A stretch of DNA of 15,045 nt from Phoronis ovalis (lineage: Eukaryota > Phoronida > Phoronidae): positions 1-15,045 of the forward strand of contig JAOXYB010029378.1 of NCBI GenBank assembly GCA_028565635.1. Reading direction: 5' to 3'. Made by a program: the position numbers and the translations under genes. Shown here piece after piece: positions 10,025 to 15,045 of the stretch. A model generated the notes under the pieces. That model saw nothing but the letters and a program-made list of their open reading frames with translations. It was not told the DNA's origin and did no database searches. Position 1 is the stretch's first letter. Each line of letters begins with the position of its first letter.

Positions 10025-10331
10025 CCCGGGGGAGGCAGTCAATATGAAACTGGGTACCCATGTTCCAACATGGCTTTTCAAAAAAGCCCCTAACGAAGAG
10101 AAATTCTGCAAAAAATATACACCCCGTATTTGTACCCCTAATGAAGTGAAATTTAATGATTACCGTAATGAAGTAAAACTTCCCAAGCAACACCCCTAAC
10201 AAAGTGTCACACCTCCAAAAAGTGCGTAACATGCGTTACACGCCGGTGGTTCGAAAAATATCCCCTTTCACGCTAAATTCTGTTGAAACATGCGTACTCA
10301 CTTTCATACTGACTCCCCCTCCCTCCCCGAG
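10025..10331 (-). mobile_element. MITE copy 2 (307 bp), inverted relative to copy 1
   Basis: The left end reads CCCGGGGGAGGCAGTCAATA, then TGAAACTGGGTACCCATGTT, then CCAAC. The right end is its imperfect reverse complement (TGTTGAAACATGCGTACTCA, then CTTTCATACTGACT, then a C-rich run). GCATAAGC flanks the element on both sides. The interior is the reverse complement of copy 1: units with CCCCTAA(C/T)(A/G)AAGTG, the GGAGG-TGTTG phrase and TTCTGCAAAAAATATACACCC. About 210 bp present in the middle and right of copy 1 is absent here. The two copies independently give the same terminus, which fixes the ends well. Copy 2 is more diverged from its own ends than copy 1, suggesting an older insertion. 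The 80-codon and 73-codon frames across it are not genes. Confidence 0.85.
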
Positions 10332-10339
10332 GCATAAGC
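10332..10339. repeat. Right 8-bp target-site duplication of MITE copy 2
   Basis: GCATAAGC directly after the right terminus, identical to 10017-10024. Confidence 0.8.
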
Positions 10340-10641
10340 ATCCATCAAAGTATTTCTGTGGAATTAAAATAAGGAGCAGGGTCACCAGCGAGAGCCAAGG
10401 TTTCATGACAACATCAACAGCTTAGTGTGTAAGGTTTCTATTTCATATAGTTCCTTAATATATTTGAATATCATATTAACTTGTAAAATGTTTGAGCTTC
10501 TATATACTGGAATAAAATGAACAATTTTTTAATTGCCTTAATGAGCAGGAATACAAAGTATCATGTGCTGACAGCTGTAAAATAATTAAACTAATGACAC
10601 TTTAATAATATCATGATGTCATATATAAGAACACATCTCAC

Positions 10642-10758
10642 CAATCAATACTCTGTGACCGCGGCCGATCTTTCGTGTCTATCACATCTTTTCTTTCTCG
10701 TTGACTTAATCTTCGAGTAAACCTTGAGAAATGTCCATTACCACGAGAATTTGGTGAA
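10642..10758 (-). CDS. Internal exon of the same gene: Arg/Ser-rich segment with RRLS and RPRSQS motifs
   Basis: The minus strand reads TTTTATTGTAG before the exon and GATTG|GTGAGA after it. The 117 nt start with one base completing a codon and end with two bases of the next (phase 2 to phase 2). The only frame without stops gives SPNSRGNGHFSRFTRRLSQ, then RERKDVIDTKDRPRSQSID and a split Cys codon. RRLS is a classic protein kinase A type sequence. RSQS has the R-S-x-S spacing recognised by basophilic kinases and 14-3-3 proteins. Both are motif matches, not proof. The exon is locally less A+T-rich than its surroundings, with GCGGCCG and CCGCGG words, as expected for coding DNA. Its length is a multiple of three, so it could be a cassette exon. 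Confidence 0.85.
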
Positions 10759-11119
10759 CTACAATAAAATACAAAAAAAAAATTAAACTGGTCATTTATG
10801 TTTCGGAACTTGAGATGCAGATGGAGCTTATGGTGTTCCCCTACGTGTACTTTATATCAGAAAGAAACACAAAATATGGTGAAAGGAAATTTAACGAGAA
10901 TAAAGACAACCCCATCACAGATGTACTACAATGCTTATCAATGTCTCACAAAGTGTTGGCACACTATGGTAAATTGCGTAAATCATGAAATGGGAGACAT
11001 GTAGATAAAATCCATAATTATACTAGGTAGTCGTAAGATGGGGCTCATTGCTGTTTAAGTGGCAACACAGACAACCCTGTTATTTTACTTTTGACCAATC
11101 AGATAAGTCTCAAACTTAC
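10759..11119 (-). other. Intron of the minus-strand gene (361 bp)
   Basis: A phase 2 intron bounded by GTAAGT and TTGTAG on the minus strand. No repeat or RNA feature seen; the 68-codon plus-strand frame at 10798-11004 has no coding character I recognise. Confidence 0.7.
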
Positions 11120-11154
11120 CGTCGGTCTGTATCAATCACCAGATCAAAGGAGTC
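11120..11154 (-). CDS. 35-nt microexon of the same gene
   Basis: On the minus strand a TGTTTCAG acceptor and a near-perfect ACG|GTAAGT donor enclose only 35 nt. The sequence reads DSFDLVIDTDR followed by two bases of a further Arg codon. It enters in phase 0, which fits the exon at 12139-12245, and leaves in phase 2, which fits the exon at 10642-10758. Without it those two exons cannot be joined: the upstream exon ends in phase 0, but the downstream exon is open only when one base completes a split codon. The frame correction plus the two splice sites are the evidence. The short acidic/hydrophobic peptide sits inside an otherwise polar region and may be a binding motif, which is speculation. 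Confidence 0.78.
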
Positions 11155-12138
11155 CTGAAACATTATATAATGCAGCAGTTACCACACAACAAAATCAATT
11201 AACTCAAGAAGTACACATGCCAAGACCCGAGTTGCTTTTATTATTAATCTGTATTAGTGATAATATTTTTGTTTGCATTCATAGAATAATTGATAGTATA
11301 TATGTAGTATTTTGTACTATCAAAAGATGTGTGTGTAACGATACATCAAAAAGGCTCAAATTTAAACGTGTCTCTTCCGACCTGTTATGAATAGCCCTGT
11401 ACGTTACATGTTATTGGATATTCTGCGTATGAAACTTCTAATTCTACTAGTGACTATATTTGAGAATTGAATAGATAAACATTAAGCTTGATGCCTTCTG
11501 TGTGTTACCTGGTGATAATTCAAAACACCAGGCACTAGAATCGCCTATATATTTTGAAAATTTGTGTTTTTCCATAGTTATACCCTTGTTTATATTTTTG
11601 AACACCTGGAAACTGCACAAGTCCCATAGACCTGAGTCATAGACACAGTCATGGACATGTAAACATATCACAATTGCCAACCCTGGGGATCCAACTCAAG
11701 GAAATAACTGGTACCCATTTTTGAAAAAGCCCCCAAATATCCTGATTTTTCAATTTTGACCCCTTTTACCGACTAAAAGAAATTTTATAGATACCTTTTT
11801 AAAAGTATTTCATTTGAAATAAAATACCCAGCAAATTAATAACTATAAATGCATACAGGTACCATCTTTTGGCATATTTGATAAAAAAAATTAACTGTAG
11901 TATGTTTTACATGCTTTGTTTTAAAAAATACCCCTTTTTAATCATTTTTGTTCACAGACATGCATATCATCCACGGATTTGAGTATGACCTCAGGTTACC
12001 ACCAGAAAATGTATAACAGCATAAAAAAGACACAAATGTGTGCATTAAGGGATGAGGGTATTATGCTACTAATTTAATCATTACAAAACAAATTAGTAAT
12101 TACATTATTATGTAATCTGTGAGGTTTAAGTAACCTAC
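11155..12138 (-). other. Intron of the minus-strand gene (984 bp) with a possible repeat remnant
   Basis: A phase 0 intron bounded by GTAGGT and TTTCAG on the minus strand. Around 11700-11780 the phrase CTGGTACCCATTTTTGAAAA, then AGCCCCC, and at about 11925 AAAAATACCCCTTTTTAAT, loosely echo the GGGTACCCATG...AAAAAAGCCCC interior of the MITE copies. This may be an old relative, but no terminal repeats or target duplication were found. The rest shows nothing notable. Confidence 0.6.
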
Positions 12139-12245
12139 CTGATTTGAGGTTGTTGTTGGTGATTTTCCACTCATTTTTTGCATATGACTCGAGTCCTCCA
12201 TGTTAGCCTCTGTCGAAACTTCATCATCTAAAATCCACGCCGTCC
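12139..12245 (-). CDS. Internal exon of the same gene: acidic then Ser/Thr-rich segment, two possible acceptors
   Basis: The minus strand shows a CAG|GTAGGT donor and a TATTATTAAG acceptor. The 107 nt enter in phase 1 and leave in phase 0. The peptide starts TAWILDDEVSTEANMEDSS, continues HMQKMSGKSPTTTSNQ and joins DSFDLV in the microexon. A second AG lies 18 nt inside (TTTTAG, exon end 12227). It would begin the exon at DDEVSTE and keeps the same phase, so both forms would be in frame. The AAG acceptor has the better pyrimidine tract. The inner one has TAG but a GC-rich, purine-containing lead-in. The segment looks disordered, and three internal Met codons leave room for a downstream start. 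No domain recognised. Confidence 0.76.
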
Positions 12246-13825
12246 CTTAATAATACAAAAAACTCGCGTTTACTACATTGTTATTCATAAAAAACTTAAG
12301 GTACAAAAATATTTTATACCACATTATATCTAACAACATTTCATACCACGCAATGAAAACTTGTACTTTATTTTTTGAATAGTTTGAAAGGTTCTGTTGT
12401 ATTCCAGCTACGCTACAAATAAGACCATTTTATAACTATCATTGATTGATCGATCGACACATATTGCGGCATTGATGATCCTACCACATTTCATTCCCCA
12501 TGACTGTAAAAGTGCCGTTGGCAGATACTTTTCAAATACTGAGAAAAATTATATATTTGATATAAAAGCAAGTTACTATACGGAAAATAAATTGGATGAC
12601 ATCAACTGCTTTCAAAATTATTGACGATATTTAGCACACAAGCTCTACAAAATTTGTACAGTTAGTAGTGTTCAGTTCATAAAAAATTAGTTACATAAAG
12701 TATAAGTTACTTCTTTAACCTTTATACTAAATTAAAATGTTATTGTTATCAAACAATCTTGACCTATGGGCAATAGCATGCGCGCATATGAATGGAACAA
12801 AATTATTAAAGTGTATGTAATAAAACAACAGGAAACCTGATAAATTACATATATCCTCTAACTTGCATTTGCGTAATTAGTACTGAAAGCTGAAAAGGGT
12901 AACTTGACCTTCTAGTATAACACTGCAAATATTTTTCTTTGTTTGCCAAGAAATGTCTTTCAAGCCAATTGGAACAAGAAAAAAATAATACCGACAAACT
13001 TCATACAGGTAATTTTCTCCATATATTTGTCATATGAACTGACAATTTTAACAAGATAGAAAAGAAACCACAAAATTATCTAATGATATTAATAAGGCAT
13101 CTGTTTAACAACAGAACACATAGTAATGAAATATGAAAGTGCTAAAACCACATCAATGCTACTGTTTCATTATTTTTAGAACAATGTCTAGTTATATAGT
13201 CACACTACTGCAGGTGTGTAAAGTCTATTTACCCAACTAGACACACATTCTTCTATAAGATGCCTCTCTAATAAATGCCTTTCCTAGAAGTCTTAGATGA
13301 ACTAAATGCTGACCCTCAGATAAACATTGAAACATCTCTACTAGTAAATGCCTCTCTCGGAACCATGCACACCTACCTATTAAACAATCACCCTCTGCAG
13401 CTTTCTTATAATAGCTTTGGTTAAATTAAAAATCTTGGTAAAAAATGATAAAACCTACAGAATATATAAAAAATAAATGATTTATCCATCATGCAATTTG
13501 TATCAAATCTCAATTACTAGATGGAAATTTCAGAGGGAAAATATAACATTTCAGGGCTGATCGAACATTGAAAAAGTGAAAAATATTACTATTTATATTC
13601 AAAAATTATTCGCTAACAAAACCTTGTTTGTGTAGACTGATTCATAGACTTATTATTTCATAGCAGAGTACTAATTAAACAAAACATATTACTTTACATT
13701 GTTATTTACAAAACGATCTACCGTTAATGGAATGGAAAGTACAGGTAGCTGTGCATTGTCTACATAAGTAACAGTTAACACACATAAATCAACTGTTATT
13801 CACCTTGCATATTTAAATTTATTAC

Positions 13826-13874
13826 CTTCAACTGCCCAGTTTTTATTTTCCGAAAGTTCCGAATAAAATTTCAT
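13826..13874 (-). CDS. Candidate 5' coding exon with start codon (weak)
   Basis: A minus-strand ATG at 13874 opens 16 codons, MKFYSELSENKNWAVE plus one base, ending at a GAAG|GTAATA donor. The leaving phase 1 is what the exon at 12139-12245 requires, and joining gives WAVE-G-TAWILDDE (or WAVE-DDEVSTE with the inner acceptor). No acceptor AG lies close upstream, and an in-frame TAA lies about ten codons before the ATG, so if real this is a first exon rather than an internal one. Another ATG, in a different frame, sits four bases upstream and would make a short upstream ORF. The phase match is a one-in-three event by chance, so this is only a suggestion. Confidence 0.33.
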
Positions 13875-14263
13875 ACATTTGGAAAAACAATAAGAAAATT
13901 AAATCAAGTTTATTAATTATATAGTAACCTTTAAAAACATTATTCAGAGTTTTACCCTGAAGCTTTTTGATTCAATTTAATCTGTGTAGTGTCTAAAAAT
14001 AGTATCGTAATATGGGACATGACACAAGAGTTGCATTATGCTCAAACAAAATATTATGACTGTCATAACAACTGAATACCTCCTTTTGTACTTTCCAAAA
14101 TGTCCCCAAGTACAAAATCATTTCTCCACATGTGATGCATTCAAGTACTCCAATAGTGTCAACATACAATGTTATAACTGTATAATACTGAACTACCTGA
14201 TATAGTAGATTAAAGACAATATTGCATATATTTGATTGTAAAAATTCAAATCAATTCACTTAC

Positions 14264-14299
14264 GCACGTGAAGTGATGCCACTACGGGACAGAACATCA
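14264..14299 (-). CDS. Candidate 36-nt microexon upstream of the main exon chain
   Basis: The minus strand has AACAACTTCAG then 36 nt then GTAAGTGAA, a strong donor. The phase 2 frame reads DVLSRSGITSR plus two bases. The phase 1 frame reads MFCPVVASLHV plus one base and could splice directly to the exon at 12139-12245. The third frame opens with a stop. The first reading resembles the Ser/Arg-rich style of the downstream exons, but it would need another, unseen exon to restore the phase. The donor quality is the main support. Such short spacing between good splice signals also occurs by chance, so both the exon and its frame are uncertain. Confidence 0.4.
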
Positions 14300-15045
14300 C
14301 TGAAGTTGTTTTAGAGAATCATATATTCAAACTCAAAGTCAAGCTCAAAACAGTTCTACTTGATTAATTGTATAGCAGCAATTGTTATATGATCATCTAT
14401 AAACAGGAAATTGTAATTCTAAAATTTGGGACATTTTGTCATTCAAAAAATAAAGTTGCGTGTCTAATGCCAATTCATATCGCCACATACTGATACACCA
14501 TAACACTACAAAAATAATGGTGTGAGCTGAGGAACCAAGACCAAGACCTGGTTAGTAGCTAAGCAAAATTTCAATAAAAAGTTAACGAAATTTTACAATG
14601 TGTCAATTTAGGGACATCAGCAATACAACAGGAGTTTTTCAATAGACTGGTTTTGCCACAAGTCATGACAATTCTGATAGTTACAACCTTATCTAAAATG
14701 CTCTAGGAAAGCTTTTTATACCAGGTAGTATCAATTTCATACCAGAGTTAATTCAAACATGTTTTACAAAGGGATGAGCATGCCTCAAGAAATATAACTA
14801 GATTTATGCTGTTAGGTTTTGGTCTATTATCAGTGAAGCATTGTGCTGTTAAATAAGATATATTAATAAGGAGACCTAACATTAAGGTTAAGTGTAAAAA
14901 AATAATTCTACAACATTGAAATTTTACAAAACAAATTTCTGGAATGATGTTTCTTTAAAACTAAGAAAAAACAATAATTTATAAAATATAAATTATTATT
15001 TATAAGTTAAATGACAAGCATTGTTTGATTAAGGGGGCGAGAACC

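Larger units (their letters stand above)
7228..10641 (-). other. 3.4-kb intron of the minus-strand gene, mobile-element hotspot
   Basis: A phase 2 intron between the exons at 10642-10758 and 7097-7227, with GTGAGA and TCTCTGCAG ends. It carries the CTAG-rich palindromic cluster (7486-7860), three AAGGATT-containing hairpins, and both MITE copies. The stretch 7861-8620 is A+T-rich with nothing recognised, as are 9728-10016 and 10340-10641. Confidence 0.7.
12246..15045. other. Right flank: upstream introns or 5' region, mostly featureless
   Basis: Apart from the two candidate exons at 13826-13874 and 14264-14299, I see only A+T-rich sequence. At 13259-13360 the word AATGCC(T/C)(C/T)(T)CT recurs about four times at irregular spacing, probably a decayed short repeat. 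No CpG-dense promoter, TATA-plus-start arrangement, tRNA or other RNA gene is evident. The last bases (AAGGGGGCGAGAACC) turn abruptly G+C-rich and may be the edge of a repeat or of an element continuing outside the window. Confidence 0.5.

Noticed and set aside
10240-10256. GGTGGTTCGAAAAAT, resembling a tRNA T-loop
   Set aside because: It lies inside MITE copy 2 and lacks the acceptor stem, D-arm and anticodon arm.
11091-11390. Plus-strand frame of 99 codons
   Set aside because: Its start is antisense to the minus-strand microexon; no splice signals or family likeness on the plus strand.
11447-11680. Minus-strand frame of 77 codons inside the 984-bp intron
   Set aside because: No acceptor/donor pair giving compatible phases, and the peptide has no domain character.
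14491-14526. Minus-strand 36-nt segment between TTCCTCAG and CA|GTATGT
   Set aside because: The acceptor is good but the donor context is weak and the peptide (SHHYFCSVMVYQ) does not resemble the rest of the gene.

Overview
This window reads as strongly A+T-rich, intron-dominated DNA from an animal nuclear genome, not a prokaryotic or organellar sequence. No reading frame longer than about 110 codons exists. There are no ribosome-binding sites or operon-like packing. The coding signal is a chain of short open segments on the minus strand, each bounded by AG/GT splice signals. Miniature inverted-repeat elements, roughly 170-200 bp tandem repeats and a trinucleotide microsatellite fill the rest. 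This style suits an invertebrate, and a mollusc such as a bivalve is my best guess, but the phylum is inference only.

The minus strand carries the middle of one multi-exon gene, read from right to left. Six exons join in a single open frame with matching splice phases: 12139-12245, 11120-11154 (a 35-nt microexon), 10642-10758, 7097-7227, 6508-6615 and 5050-5132. Together they give about 190 residues. The first five exons encode a polar, Ser- and basic-rich, probably disordered region with several basophilic kinase-type motifs. The last exon starts what looks like an ankyrin repeat (LFDAVEHQDMDLV...). This resembles the region entering the ankyrin repeats of the ANKFN1 / Nmf9 / Drosophila wide awake family, and I name that family tentatively. 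Two weaker upstream pieces are proposed: a 36-nt microexon at 14264-14299 and a possible ATG-bearing first exon at 13826-13874. The rest of the ankyrin domain and the C-terminus must lie to the left of the window, because nothing convincing continues the gene in 1-5049.

The non-coding layout is as follows. The left 5 kb is an incomplete intron with three divergent tandem duplications and a (TTA)n tract. The 1.4-kb intron at 5133-6507 holds a three-copy tandem repeat. The 3.4-kb intron at 7228-10641 is the mobile-element hotspot. It holds a CTAG-rich palindromic cluster, a set of small perfect hairpins, and two inverted copies of one MITE family. Each MITE copy has CCCGGGGG-type ends and its own exact 8-bp target-site duplication. 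The right 2.8 kb has no firm feature beyond the two candidate exons.
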